Positions 8,005 through 16,923 of a stretch of 64,000 nucleotides of DNA are shown here, in pieces (the first letter of the stretch is position 1; each line of letters begins with the position of its first letter). Source of the DNA: Streptomyces scabiei 87.22 (GTDB lineage: Bacteria > Actinomycetota > Actinomycetes > Streptomycetales > Streptomycetaceae). The notes under the pieces were generated by a model, which saw only the letters and a program-made list of their open reading frames with translations, was not told where the DNA came from and searched no databases. The stretch is taken from assembly GCF_000091305.1 (NCBI RefSeq), contig NC_013929.1, positions 4,030,001 through 4,094,000 on the forward strand, in the 5' to 3' direction. The translations under genes were made by a program, and so were the position numbers.

Positions 8005-8934
8005 GTGACCCGGCCCGGGACCAGGACGCCCGGCGGGCCGCCCGGCCGGGACGGAACCGAGTGGTACCAGCAGCAGCCGCTCGGCGCGGACGGCCCCCCT
8101 CCCGACGCCGGCCTCCCGGCGCCGGCTCCACCACGCCTGACACCCGGCCAGGCCTTCGACGCGCTCTACGCGTACTGCGCCCCCGCCCTCGTACAGCAGA
8201 CCTATCTGCTCACCGGGCAGCGGCGGCTCGCGCGCGAGGCGGTGGAGCGCGCCTTCCAGCTCGCCTGGCACCGCTGGCCGGAGGTGGCCGTGGACCGTGA
8301 CCCCGCGGGCTGGGTGCGGGCGGCGGCCCACGAGTACGCCCTCTCCCCCTGGCACCGGCTGCGCCCCCGCTCCCGGCAGCATCTCGAACCGCCGCCGGCC
8401 GACCCCACCGACCGCGCCCTGCTGAGCGCGCTGCTCGACCTGCCGCCCCCGTACCGCCGCACCCTGCTCCTCTACGACGGCGTCGGGCTCGACCTGCCCG
8501 ACACCGCCGCCGAGACGGAGTCGAGCACACCCGCCGCGGCGGGCCGGCTGCTCTACGCCCGCGCGAGGGTCACGGAGCGGCTCCCGAAACGGGTGGCGGC
8601 CGACGACCTCGGCCGTCTCCTGGCCGAACTCCCCTCCGGCGTCCGTCCAGGTCCCGTCCGGCCTCCCGCGATCCGGGCCCGGGCCGACCTGCGTGCCCGT
8701 CGCTGGATCCACGCCGCCATCGCCTTCACCACGCTGCTCCTCACCACCACCGCCCTCACGCTGTACACGGCCCCCGACCACTACGAGGCCCCGGTTCCCC
8801 CGGGTGTCCCGGTGCAGGGTGTCCCGCCGCGAGCGGCCCCCGGCCCTCTCTCCGCCCCTGAGCAGAAGCTGCGGGCCAAGCTCCGGGCGGACAGCGCCGC
8901 CGGACCGGAACGGCTGCACCCGGAGGCCCACTGA
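8005..8934 (+). CDS. Membrane-anchored ECF-sigma-like protein
   Basis: A 309-residue protein starting at GTG 8005 behind a strong GGGGGAGG site. Residues about 50-115 look like sigma region 2 (FDALYAYCAPALVQQTYLLTG, then a helix with AREAVERAFQLAWHRW, then WVRAAAHEYAL). Residues about 130-190 resemble sigma region 4 (LLSALLDLPPPYRRTLLLYD), but the segment that should hold the DNA-recognition helix has a loose DLPDTAAETESSTPAAAG. A single membrane helix follows near 233-252 (HAAIAFTTLLLTTTALTLY) with a short extracytoplasmic tail. This architecture suggests a degenerate, membrane-tethered sigma-like regulator. It precedes the sucCD locus convergently. Whether it binds RNA polymerase is unknown. 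Confidence 0.75.
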   Translation: MTRPGTRTPGGPPGRDGTEWYQQQPLGADGPPPDAGLPAPAPPRLTPGQAFDALYAYCAPALVQQTYLLTGQRRLAREAVERAFQLAWHRWPEVAVDRDPAGWVRAAAHEYALSPWHRLRPRSRQHLEPPPADPTDRALLSALLDLPPPYRRTLLLYDGVGLDLPDTAAETESSTPAAAGRLLYARARVTERLPKRVAADDLGRLLAELPSGVRPGPVRPPAIRARADLRARRWIHAAIAFTTLLLTTTALTLYTAPDHYEAPVPPGVPVQGVPPRAAPGPLSAPEQKLRAKLRADSAAGPERLHPEAH

Positions 8935-8992
8935 ACCGGAGCCGCTCCGAGCCGGGGCGCGCGCCCGGCGCCGGCCGCCCCCGCGAACGCCT

Positions 8993-9029
8993 GCGGGCCC
9001 GCACCCCCGGAAGAGGGGTGCGGGCCCGC
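8993..9029. terminator. Bidirectional hairpin terminator
   Basis: A perfect 15-bp stem (gcgggcccgcacccc and its complement) with a 7-base loop lies between the convergent sigma-like gene and sucD. Confidence 0.9.
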
Positions 9030-9051
9030 GAAGGCCGGGCCGAGCGGAAGG

Positions 9052-9936
9052 TCAGCCGCCGAGGATCTCGCGCGCGAGCTTGGCCGTCTCAGTGGGCGTC
9101 TTGCCCACCTTGACGCCGGCGGCCTCGAGGGCCTCCTTCTTCGCGGCGGCCGTACCGGAGGAGCCGGAGACGATGGCGCCGGCGTGGCCCATCGTCTTGC
9201 CCTCGGGCGCGGTGAAGCCGGCGACGTAACCGACGACCGGCTTCTTCACGTTCGCCTTGATGTAGTCGGCGGCACGCTCCTCCGCGTCGCCACCGATCTC
9301 ACCGATCATCACGATGAGGTCGGTGTCGGGGTCGGCCTCGAACGCGGCGAGCGCGTCGATGTGCGTCGTACCGATGACCGGGTCGCCACCGATGCCGACG
9401 GCCGAGGAGAAGCCGATGTCACGGAGCTCGTACATCATCTGGTACGTCAGCGTGCCGGACTTCGAGACCAGACCGATGCGGCCCGGCTTGGTGATGTCAC
9501 CGGGGATGATGCCGGCGTTCGACTGGCCGGGGGTGATCAGACCCGGGCAGTTCGGGCCGATGATCCGGGTCTTGTTGCCCTTGGACCCGGCGTACGCGTA
9601 GAACGCGGCCGAGTCGTGGACCGCGATGCCCTCGGTGATGACGACCGCGAGCGGGATCTCGGCGTCGATGGCCTCGACGACGGCGGACTTGGCGAAGGCC
9701 GGCGGCACGAAGAGGACGGACACGTTGGCGCCCGTCTTCTCGATCGCCTCGGCGACGGTGCCGAAGACCGGGATCTCGGTGCCGTCGACGTCGACGGTCG
9801 TGCCCGCCTTACGGGGGTTCACGCCACCGACGATGTTCGTGCCGTCGGCCAGCATGAGCTTGGTGTGCTTCATGCCCGTGGCACCGGTCATGCCCTGGAC
9901 GATGACCTTGGATTCCTTGTTGAGGAAGATAGCCAT
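9052..9936 (-). CDS. sucD: Succinate-CoA ligase, alpha subunit
   Basis: Alpha subunit of the TCA-cycle enzyme that converts succinyl-CoA to succinate with nucleoside triphosphate formation. The 294-residue protein carries the CoA-binding Rossmann N-terminus (KVIVQGMTGATGMKH), PNCPGLITPG and the GHAGAIVSG motif with the phosphorylated active-site histidine. It follows sucC by 21 bases on the same strand and ends just before a strong terminator. Identification is firm. Confidence 0.98.
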   Translation of the reverse strand: MAIFLNKESKVIVQGMTGATGMKHTKLMLADGTNIVGGVNPRKAGTTVDVDGTEIPVFGTVAEAIEKTGANVSVLFVPPAFAKSAVVEAIDAEIPLAVVITEGIAVHDSAAFYAYAGSKGNKTRIIGPNCPGLITPGQSNAGIIPGDITKPGRIGLVSKSGTLTYQMMYELRDIGFSSAVGIGGDPVIGTTHIDALAAFEADPDTDLIVMIGEIGGDAEERAADYIKANVKKPVVGYVAGFTAPEGKTMGHAGAIVSGSSGTAAAKKEALEAAGVKVGKTPTETAKLAREILGG

Positions 9937-9957
9937 GGCTGTTCTGTCCCTCGTCCC

Positions 9958-11136
9958 TTACTTCGCGGCCGCGAGCTCGGCGGCCTTGTCGGCCGCGCCG
10001 TCCATGGTGTCCACGCGCTGGACCAGCGGGTGGTTGGCGTCGGAGAGGATCTTGCGACCCAGCTCGGCGTTGTTGCCGTCCAGACGGACGACGAGGGGCT
10101 TGGTGACTTCCTCGCCCTTGTCCTTGAGCAGCTGCAGGGCCTGGACGATGCCGTTGGCGACCTCGTCACAGGCGGTGATGCCACCGAAGACGTTGACGAA
10201 CACGGACTTGACGTCCGGGTCGCCCAGGATGATCTCCAGGCCGTTCGCCATGACGGCGGCGGAGGCGCCACCGCCGATGTCGAGGAAGTTGGCGGGCTTG
10301 ACGCCACCGTGGTTCTCACCGGCGTACGCGACGACGTCCAGGGTGCTCATGACGAGACCCGCGCCGTTGCCGATGATGCCGACCTCACCGTCGAGCTTGA
10401 CGTAGTTGAGGTTCTTCTCCTTGGCCGCGGCCTCGAGGGGGTTCGCGGCCGCGTGGTCGACGAGCTCCTCGTGGTCGGGGTGGCGGAAGTCCGCGTTCTC
10501 GTCCAGGGAGACCTTGCCGTCGAGGGCGATGACGTCGCCGGAGGCGACCTTCGCCAGCGGGTTGACCTCGACGAGGAGGGCGTCCTCCTCGATGAAGGTC
10601 TTCCACAGCGTCACCAGGACGTTGACGACCTTGTCGGCGACCTCGGCCGGGAAGTTCGCGGCCTCGACGATCTCGCGGGCCTTCTCGGGGGTCACACCCT
10701 CGTTGGCGTCGATCGGCGTCTTGGCGACGGCCTCGGGGCGGGTGGCCGCCACCTCCTCGATCTCCATGCCGCCCTCGACGGAGGCGATGGAGAGGAAGGT
10801 GCGGTTGGTGCGGTCGAGGAGGTACGAGACGTAGTACTCCTCGACGATCTCCGGAGCCGTCTCGGCGATCATCACCTTGTGGACCGTGTGGCCCTTGATG
10901 TCCATGCCGAGGATGTTGGTCGCGTGCTCGACCGCCTCGTCGGCGGTCGCCGCGAGCTTCACGCCGCCGGCCTTGCCGCGGCCACCGACCTTCACCTGGG
11001 CCTTGACCACGGACTTGCCACCCAGACGCTCGGTGGCTGCGCGAGCCGCCTCAGGCGTGTCGATGACTTCACCGGCCAGCACCGGTACATCGTGCTTGGC
11101 GAAGAGGTCCCTCGCCTGGTACTCGAACAGGTCCAC
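9958..11136 (-). CDS. sucC: Succinate-CoA ligase, beta subunit
   Basis: Beta subunit (392 residues) with an ATP-grasp nucleotide-binding N-terminal half, including KAQVKVGGRGKAGGVK, and the C-terminal ligase/CoA-binding half with GNGAGLVMSTLD and FVNVFGGITACDEVA. It is the promoter-proximal gene of the sucC-sucD operon. The start ATG at 11134-11136 gives the usual MDLFEYQARDLFAKH beginning of the family. Identification is firm. Confidence 0.98.
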   Translation of the reverse strand: MDLFEYQARDLFAKHDVPVLAGEVIDTPEAARAATERLGGKSVVKAQVKVGGRGKAGGVKLAATADEAVEHATNILGMDIKGHTVHKVMIAETAPEIVEEYYVSYLLDRTNRTFLSIASVEGGMEIEEVAATRPEAVAKTPIDANEGVTPEKAREIVEAANFPAEVADKVVNVLVTLWKTFIEEDALLVEVNPLAKVASGDVIALDGKVSLDENADFRHPDHEELVDHAAANPLEAAAKEKNLNYVKLDGEVGIIGNGAGLVMSTLDVVAYAGENHGGVKPANFLDIGGGASAAVMANGLEIILGDPDVKSVFVNVFGGITACDEVANGIVQALQLLKDKGEEVTKPLVVRLDGNNAELGRKILSDANHPLVQRVDTMDGAADKAAELAAAK

Positions 11137-11318
11137 GCGCGTCCGTCCCTATCAGTGAGCTAGCGGTTCGTTGGATGCGTGGGCGTGCCGCGAAGGGCAA
11201 CGTGACGTCCGCCGTGAGTCACAAGGGAGGCGCACACGGTGTCCGAGCGCGCGGCATGTCCGTCTCGCAGGTTATCGCTGCTTCCGGGAGGCCCCTAAAT
11301 CGCGGGTCACACCTGAGC

Positions 11319-11334
11319 GGTGATACCTGTCACA
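11319..11334. promoter_or_regulatory. Crp/Fnr-type palindrome upstream of sucCD
   Basis: On the minus strand the site reads TGTGACAGGTATCACC, close to the Crp consensus TGTGA-N6-TCACA, about 185 bases upstream of the sucC start. Crp is a global regulator in Streptomyces; binding here is an inference from the motif only. Confidence 0.35.
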
Positions 11335-11371
11335 TGATGCCGCGCTCACTGGCACCCCGTGCCGCGTATGC

Positions 11372-11409
11372 GGGACCTCACCGGACGGGGGTACGTCCGG
11401 TGAGGTCCC
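11372..11409. terminator. Strong hairpin, probable terminator
   Basis: A 16-bp perfect stem (gggacctcaccggacg and its complement) with a 6-base loop. It lies 376 bases downstream of the leftward secreted-protein gene and 236 bases upstream of sucC, so it may insulate sucC from transcription entering from the right. Confidence 0.6.
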
Positions 11410-11414
11410 TACGA

Positions 11415-11439
11415 GGCCCTTCGCTCGTGTCGAAGGGCC
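11415..11439. terminator. Second hairpin next to the previous one
   Basis: A 9-bp perfect stem (ggcccttcg/cgaagggcc) with a 7-base loop lies five bases from the preceding hairpin, forming a tandem terminator. Confidence 0.5.
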
Positions 11440-11784
11440 CCCGGCGGTTGATCTCCTCCCCGATCGGAGACCGTCCGCCACCGTCCCCGACTCCCGCCCG
11501 GACCAAGCCGACGGCTTTCGGCCGTCCGGGTGCGAGCCGTGGGTCGGCTGTCTGTGACCGCCCCGAAGCCGGTGCTACGGGGCGGGGGCGGGGCGGGGGC
11601 GTCCGGGCCGGAGCCGGTGCCGCGCCGCGGAGGCGTCGGCCGCGACCGGTGCCCTCGTTCCGTCAAGCGGTTCCGGTGGCAGAGGGTGTCGTCCGGGCCT
11701 CCGGGACTCGTGGAGCCGGGGCTCGGCGAGAGGGAGGGACGACAGTCCTGCGCAGGGTAGGACCGGCGCCAGCCGGGACCGGTG

Positions 11785-12873
11785 TCAGCCGGGGAACTCG
11801 GGGACGTCCCGGTGCCGGTCCCGGACGCCGTCCGGGGCATCGGTCACGGGAGCGCCGGGCACGACGCTCAGCGGCGCCCGGTCGAGCGACGCGAGGGTCG
11901 ACGCCTCCACGTGCCGGGGCCCGCCGCTGTCGACGCCAGAGCGTCCGCCGAGGACACCGGTCACCGGACCGCCGGGACTCCGCTGCGCGGACACCCGCAC
12001 GACGGAAGCATCACCGGTGCCGACTCCGGCACCGGAACCGGCGTCACGGGGAGGAGCCGACACCACCGCCGCGCCGCCGACCACGGCCTTCGGCCCGGAC
12101 GCGACGGAGTGGGCAACGGGAGCCCGTTCGCCAGCGCTCCCGCCGTCATCGTCGACGGCCGGTCCGCGACTGCCGGCCACCACCCGGTCCGGCTCCCGCG
12201 GCGTCACCGCCGCAGGCGGAGCCTCCGCGGGCATCGTCGTCCGCCCGGACGGCTCCGGAAGCCCCGGCACCTCGGGCAGCGACGGCATGCCGCCCACCGG
12301 GGGAAGCTGCCGCACCACCCCGGCCGTCCCGCCGGCGACCGTCTCGACGAGGTCACCCGCCGGCACCGGCACGCTCGCGGTGACGGGCCGTAACACGGGA
12401 GGGACGACCGGCGGTACGACCTGCTCGGTCACCGGCTTCAGTCCCGGACCGGTCACCCGCCGGGTGACGTCATCGACGAGCGGACGGGTGGTCCGGGCGA
12501 TCAGGGTGGCCTGTCGAGGGGCCCGCACGGCCGGCAGACCGGGCCGCTCGGTGCCGGGAACGGTCCGCTCGGTCTTGGGAGATATTCGCTCGGTCCCGGG
12601 AGCGCCCCGCTCGTGCACCCGCGGTGCAGCCGACTCGGCGACCGGCCTGACGACGCGATCAGTGGCGGCAGGAGTGACGGCGGCCGACAGGGAGGACAGG
12701 GAGGACACGGCCGACGTCCCCTCGTCCGCCGCGCTCGCCCGCGCGCCGCACAGGACGCCCAGCGCGAACAGCCCGCCCACCAGCAGCCCCACCCGCACCG
12801 CACGACGACCGGCGGCCCCGCGCGTCACGCGCAGGACGGCACCGGCACCGGGGAGCGGGGCTGCTGCGGTCAA
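11785..12873 (-). CDS. Secreted/surface Pro-Val-Arg-rich protein
   Basis: The protein has a hydrophobic stretch GLLVGGLFALGVLCGARASA that looks like a signal sequence. About 300 low-complexity residues rich in Pro, Val, Gly, Arg and Thr follow, with degenerate repeats (PGTERISPKTERTVPGTERP; LKPVTEQVVPPVVPPVLRPV). No catalytic domain is recognised. The frame is open to 13038; I place the start at the TTG at 12873 because a GGGAGG site precedes it by 12 bases. A GTG further in (VTRGAAGRR) is an alternative. Translation looks real from codon bias, but function is unknown. Confidence 0.6.
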   Translation of the reverse strand: MTAAAPLPGAGAVLRVTRGAAGRRAVRVGLLVGGLFALGVLCGARASAADEGTSAVSSLSSLSAAVTPAATDRVVRPVAESAAPRVHERGAPGTERISPKTERTVPGTERPGLPAVRAPRQATLIARTTRPLVDDVTRRVTGPGLKPVTEQVVPPVVPPVLRPVTASVPVPAGDLVETVAGGTAGVVRQLPPVGGMPSLPEVPGLPEPSGRTTMPAEAPPAAVTPREPDRVVAGSRGPAVDDDGGSAGERAPVAHSVASGPKAVVGGAAVVSAPPRDAGSGAGVGTGDASVVRVSAQRSPGGPVTGVLGGRSGVDSGGPRHVEASTLASLDRAPLSVVPGAPVTDAPDGVRDRHRDVPEFPG

Positions 12874-13115
12874 GACGGGGAGGACCCTCCCGTGCGGCGG
12901 AACGGCGGAGTACGGGGTGAAAGCGCATGAGATGCGAACGCCCGTGTGAAGGCTGTGAAGCGCCGCCGATCCTCGCACGGGACTCCCGCCGTCGCGCAAG
13001 CCCCCTGTCACCGACGCAGGGCCATGTCCGCTTTTCAACCTCTCTTGTCCGGTTACCGACTACCGCGTCGGTCGCGGCCCGCCGTCTCCGTCCGGTCGCC
13101 CGTCCGCGGTCCCCC

Positions 13116-14354
13116 TCACGCACGGTCCGGGATCGGCAGCGGCCGCTTCTCGATCGCCGCCGCCATCACCTCCGGGAACAGGTCGGGTGTGCAGGCGAAC
13201 GCGGGTGCCCCGAGCGCCGCGAGGGACGCCGCGTGGTCGCGGTCGTAGGCCGGCGCTCCCTCGTCGGAGAGGGCGAGCAGGGTCACGAACTGCACCCCCG
13301 ACGCCTTCATCGCCGCCACCCGCTTCAGCATCTCGTCGCGTATCCCGCCCTCGTAGAGGTCGCTGATGAGCACGACCACGGTGTCCGCGGGCCGGGTGAT
13401 CCGCGACTGGCAGTACGCCAGTGCCCTGTTGATGTCCGTGCCACCGCCGAGCTGGGTGCCGAACAGGACGTCGACCGGATCGTCGAGCTGGTCGGTGAGG
13501 TCGACGACCGCCGTGTCGAAGACGACGAGCCGGGTGCTGAGGGACCGCATGGAGGCCAGCACCGCCCCGAACACCGACGCGTAGACGACCGAGGCCGCCA
13601 TCGACCCGGACTGGTCGATGCAGAGGACGACCTCCTTCTTCACCGACCGCGAGGCCCGCCCGTAGCCGATGAGCCGCTCGGGCACGACCGTCCGGTGCTC
13701 CGGCAGGTAGTTCTTGAGGTTGGCCGCGATCGTGCGGTTCCAGTCGATGTCCCGGTGACGCGGCCGGTTGACGCGGGCACTGCGGTCGAGGGCGCCGGTG
13801 AGCGTGGCCCGGGTCCGGGTCGCGAGCCGCTTCTCCAGGTCCTCGACGACCTTCCGTACGACGGCCCGCGCGGTCTCCCTGGTCGTCTCGGGCATGGCCT
13901 TGTTGAGGGAGAGCAGGGTGCCGACGAGGTGGACGTCCGCCTCCACCGCCTCCAGCATCTCCGGCTCCAGCAGCAGCGCGGACAGACCCAGCCGTTCGAT
14001 GGCGTCCCGCTGCATGACCTGGACGACCGAGGAGGGGAAGTACGTCCGGATGTCCCCCAGCCACCGCGCCACGGACGGCGCCGACGCCCCGAGCCCCGCC
14101 GAACGGTTCTGCCCCGCGCGCGACTTGTCCCCCTTCCCGTACAGCGCGGCCAGCGCCTGGTCCATCGCCGCGTCCCGCCCGCCGAGCGCGTGCCCGGTGC
14201 CGTCCGCCGCCTCCCCGCCGAGCACGAGCCGCCAGCGCCGCAGCCGTTCGTCGGCCGCGTCCACCGATGCCTGGTCGTCCGGCCTTGCTTCCGCCCGGTT
14301 CTCCGTCTGTTCCTCCGCCCGTGCCTCCGCCGGTGTCCGCGCCCCGGTCGTCAT
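13116..14354 (-). CDS. VWA-domain protein of the AAA/SWIM module
   Basis: A 412-residue protein. About 240 helical residues precede a C-terminal von Willebrand factor A domain with an intact MIDAS motif DQSGSM (D247, S249, S251), followed by GGGTDINRAL (Thr) and LISDLYEGG (Asp). VWA proteins of this kind bind metal and act with MoxR-type AAA ATPases as substrate or partner adaptors. The start ATG overlaps by four bases (ATGA) the stop of a previously unnoticed small ORF. It is the last gene of the leftward operon AAA - DUF5682 - small ORF - VWA. The E. coli analogue is probably YehP, recalled from general knowledge. Molecular function is unknown. Confidence 0.9.
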   Translation of the reverse strand: MTTGARTPAEARAEEQTENRAEARPDDQASVDAADERLRRWRLVLGGEAADGTGHALGGRDAAMDQALAALYGKGDKSRAGQNRSAGLGASAPSVARWLGDIRTYFPSSVVQVMQRDAIERLGLSALLLEPEMLEAVEADVHLVGTLLSLNKAMPETTRETARAVVRKVVEDLEKRLATRTRATLTGALDRSARVNRPRHRDIDWNRTIAANLKNYLPEHRTVVPERLIGYGRASRSVKKEVVLCIDQSGSMAASVVYASVFGAVLASMRSLSTRLVVFDTAVVDLTDQLDDPVDVLFGTQLGGGTDINRALAYCQSRITRPADTVVVLISDLYEGGIRDEMLKRVAAMKASGVQFVTLLALSDEGAPAYDRDHAASLAALGAPAFACTPDLFPEVMAAAIEKRPLPIPDRA

Positions 14355-14521
14355 CCGCGCGCCCCCGCCCCGGGCCGGGCCCAGAGCGGCATCACCGTCA
14401 CGGTCGCCGGGCGCCTGCCCGGACGTGCTCCGGGTCCCCGCCCGTTCCCGTCTCCGGTGTCCCTCGCGCCGTCCGCCGTGCCGTCGCCCCGCCCGGGCTC
14501 GCGCAGTCGTTCTGTCGTCAT
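14351..14521 (-). CDS. Small coupled ORF between DUF5682 and VWA genes
   Basis: A 56-codon frame exactly fills the apparent 163-base gap in the operon. Its ATG overlaps the DUF5682 stop codon (ATGA, 14518-14521) and its TGA overlaps the VWA start codon (ATGA, 14351-14354). The deduced peptide begins MTTERLREPGRGDG and ends WARPGAGARG; it is rich in Gly, Arg and Asp and has no membrane segment. Third codon positions are mostly G or C. It may be a genuine small protein of the module or a leader frame that only carries ribosomes to the VWA gene. Confidence 0.55.
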   Translation of the reverse strand: MTTERLREPGRGDGTADGARDTGDGNGRGPGARPGRRPATVTVMPLWARPGAGARG

Positions 14522-16923
14522 CCCGCCACCCCCACCAGGTCGTCATCCGTGTTCGCCCGGCCGTCGTCGTCACCGTCGAGCCCGAGCAGCAGCCGCAGCA
14601 CCGGCAGCACCGCGTCCGCCCGGCCGCTGTCGAGGTCGTCGGCGAAGCCGGGTGTGCCGCCGCCGGCCGCCGCGCTCGCCCGCCGCCCCGGCCCGCGCCG
14701 CACCCGCTCGCCGAGCGTGCGGCGCACCCCCGGCTCGTACGCCGAGAACGTCCGCCGCAGCAACGGCAGTACGTCCGTGAACGCGTCCGCCGGAACCCCG
14801 GTGAGCCAGGCGTCCACCAGGGCGAGGAGCCGTTCGTCGTGCACGAGCAGCATTCCGCCGCCGGAGCCGCCGCCGACGAAGCCCTCGATCCACGCCGCCG
14901 CGTCCGCCGGGGCCGTCCCCGGAGACAGCACCAGCCCCATGAGCCGCGCCGCCTCGTCCTGCGCCAACTCTCCGTCGTCCAGCAGCAGTCGTACGGCGCG
15001 TCCGCGGATCGCACCCGGCACCGTGTCCCGTCCGGAGAGGACGCGGAGCACCGCGTGCCAGCGGCCCCGTATCCCGGTCGCGCTCGTGTTTGCGTCGTCC
15101 GCCACGCGGTCCGCCGCGGCTTCGCCGAGCAGGCCCACCGCCCCGTGCACGGCGTCGACATGACGGCGCATCTCCTGTGCCGCCTCGGTGTCGAGCGCGG
15201 CGCACGCGGGCGGCAGACCGACGAAGACCCGCTCGGCGAGCCCGGCGGCGACCTCGGCCAGCGCCCGGGTGTCGGTGGCGCGGACGTCGCCGTAACGCAG
15301 GGAGCGGACGAGGGCCGGGAGCGCCTGGGCGAGCCGGCCGACGTCGGCGTCGAGGGCGGCGCGGTCGGCGAGCACGCGCATCACGACGGGCAGTGCGTCG
15401 GGGAGTCGGGCGAGGAGACAGCGCTCGGCGAGGCCGGTGATGTCGGCGAGCGACCCGGCCGCGACGGCGTCCGCCTCGGCCTTGGCGGTCGTCGCCGCGA
15501 GCACGGTGGTCCCCCAGACTCCGGCCTCGGCGACGCGCACGGACAGCTCGGGCTCCCAGCGCAGCCGCCAGGTCTCCCGGAACGTGCCCGTACTGCCGCG
15601 CGAGGCCGTCGGCTCACCCCACTCGACGCCGAGCAGCCGCAGCCGGTGCAGCAGACGGCTGCGCTCGGCGTCGTTCTCCTTGCGAAGGTCGAGCTCCACC
15701 TCCCGCTCCAGCGCCTCCGGCTTGAGCCGCAGCCCGCGCTGGAGCCGGGTGAGGTCCCGCTGCAACGGCACCGCCGGCGCCGTGTCGGGCACCTCCCCGA
15801 GGACGTCGCCGACCACCAGCCGGTCCGCCACCAGCGACAGCGGTACGTCCGATCCGTCGCACATCACCGCCCGTACGGCGTCGGTGGTCTCCGTGAGGCC
15901 CGGCAGCGGGCGGCCGCGCATCGCGGCGAGCGTCTCGGCCAGCCGTACCGCCTCGATCACGTGCGCGGAGGACACGATCCGGTCCTCGGCGCGCAGCAGC
16001 CCCGCCACCCTGGTGAGCCATCGCTCCACGGGGCGGTCGGGTGCTGCGAACAGATGCCCGTACCAGCCGGGGGAGTCGATTCCCGCCCCGTAGCCGCCGG
16101 CGCGGGCCAGTCGCCGGTTCGTCCACGGCACCCAGGTCATGTCGGCCTTGACCCTGGGCAGCGCCTTCAAGGACGCCCGGTCGGCGGCCACGGTCCGCTT
16201 CTCCCGCAGCGCGGGCACGTGCCAGGCACCGCACACCACGGCCACCCCGTCGTCCCCGAACTCCTTCCGCGCGGCGCGCAGTTGCAGGCGCATGTACGCC
16301 TCACGCACCGGATCACGGTCGCGCCCCGCGCTGCCGTACACCTCCCGCAGCGCCCCCATGGCCTCCTCCAGCACGGCGAACGGGGCGAACACGTCCCCGC
16401 CCGTCCCCCGGTGCTCGACGACGTCCTCCCACCAGCGCTCGGCGTCGTCGTACCCGGCGGCTTCGGCGAGTGCGGCGAGCGGATCCCCCCGGAGAGCCTC
16501 GGCCGGCTCGGCGGGCGGCCCGTCCGGCTCGGCGGCCTCCGGTTCCCCTCTCTCCCAGGCCAGCGTGTGTGCGGCCGGCAGGTCGATGAAGCGGGCCGGG
16601 ACCCCGTGGGCCAGCGCCCAGCGCAGGGCGACCCACTCCGGGGAGAACTCGGCGAAGGGCCAGAAGGAGGAGCGGCCCGGCTCGTCGACGGCGTGGGCGA
16701 GGAGCGCGACCGGGGGCCGCATGTCCTCGTCGGCGGCGAGCGGAACGAGCGCATCCGCCTCCGGCGGCCCCTCGATCAGCACGACCTCGGGCCGAGCCGC
16801 CTCCAGCGCCGCCCGCACGGCCCGTGCCGACCCCGGCCCGTGATGCCGCACGCCGAGCAACAGCGGCCCGGCCCCCCGCACCCCGCCCGCTCCCCGGGCC
16901 GTCACGTCCCCCTGTCCCGTCAC
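14518..16923 (-). CDS. DUF5682 protein with TraB/TIKI-like N-terminal motifs
   Basis: An 801-residue protein starting at a GTG that overlaps the AAA gene stop codon (GTGA). The N-terminal 240 residues show a pattern like the TraB/TIKI/EreA-ChaN fold: LLLGVRHHGPGSA (H27, H28), VVLIEGPPEAD (E51), then VREAYMRLQL and VAVVCGAWHV (GAWH 232-235). The remaining 560 residues are mainly helical and unassigned. The family is found next to MoxR AAA and VWA proteins (E. coli YehM appears equivalent, from memory). The fold assignment is my inference; if correct the protein may be a metal-dependent hydrolase or a binding scaffold. Confidence 0.85.
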   Translation of the reverse strand: MTGQGDVTARGAGGVRGAGPLLLGVRHHGPGSARAVRAALEAARPEVVLIEGPPEADALVPLAADEDMRPPVALLAHAVDEPGRSSFWPFAEFSPEWVALRWALAHGVPARFIDLPAAHTLAWERGEPEAAEPDGPPAEPAEALRGDPLAALAEAAGYDDAERWWEDVVEHRGTGGDVFAPFAVLEEAMGALREVYGSAGRDRDPVREAYMRLQLRAARKEFGDDGVAVVCGAWHVPALREKRTVAADRASLKALPRVKADMTWVPWTNRRLARAGGYGAGIDSPGWYGHLFAAPDRPVERWLTRVAGLLRAEDRIVSSAHVIEAVRLAETLAAMRGRPLPGLTETTDAVRAVMCDGSDVPLSLVADRLVVGDVLGEVPDTAPAVPLQRDLTRLQRGLRLKPEALEREVELDLRKENDAERSRLLHRLRLLGVEWGEPTASRGSTGTFRETWRLRWEPELSVRVAEAGVWGTTVLAATTAKAEADAVAAGSLADITGLAERCLLARLPDALPVVMRVLADRAALDADVGRLAQALPALVRSLRYGDVRATDTRALAEVAAGLAERVFVGLPPACAALDTEAAQEMRRHVDAVHGAVGLLGEAAADRVADDANTSATGIRGRWHAVLRVLSGRDTVPGAIRGRAVRLLLDDGELAQDEAARLMGLVLSPGTAPADAAAWIEGFVGGGSGGGMLLVHDERLLALVDAWLTGVPADAFTDVLPLLRRTFSAYEPGVRRTLGERVRRGPGRRASAAAGGGTPGFADDLDSGRADAVLPVLRLLLGLDGDDDGRANTDDDLVGVAG

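Larger units (their letters stand above)
11137..11784. other. 648-base intergenic region upstream of sucC
   Basis: It contains no convincing gene on either strand. It holds the sucC control region (including a Crp-like palindrome at 11319-11334), two adjacent strong hairpins (11372-11409 and 11415-11439) and about 340 bases of GC-rich sequence that runs to the stop codon of the next leftward gene. Confidence 0.5.
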
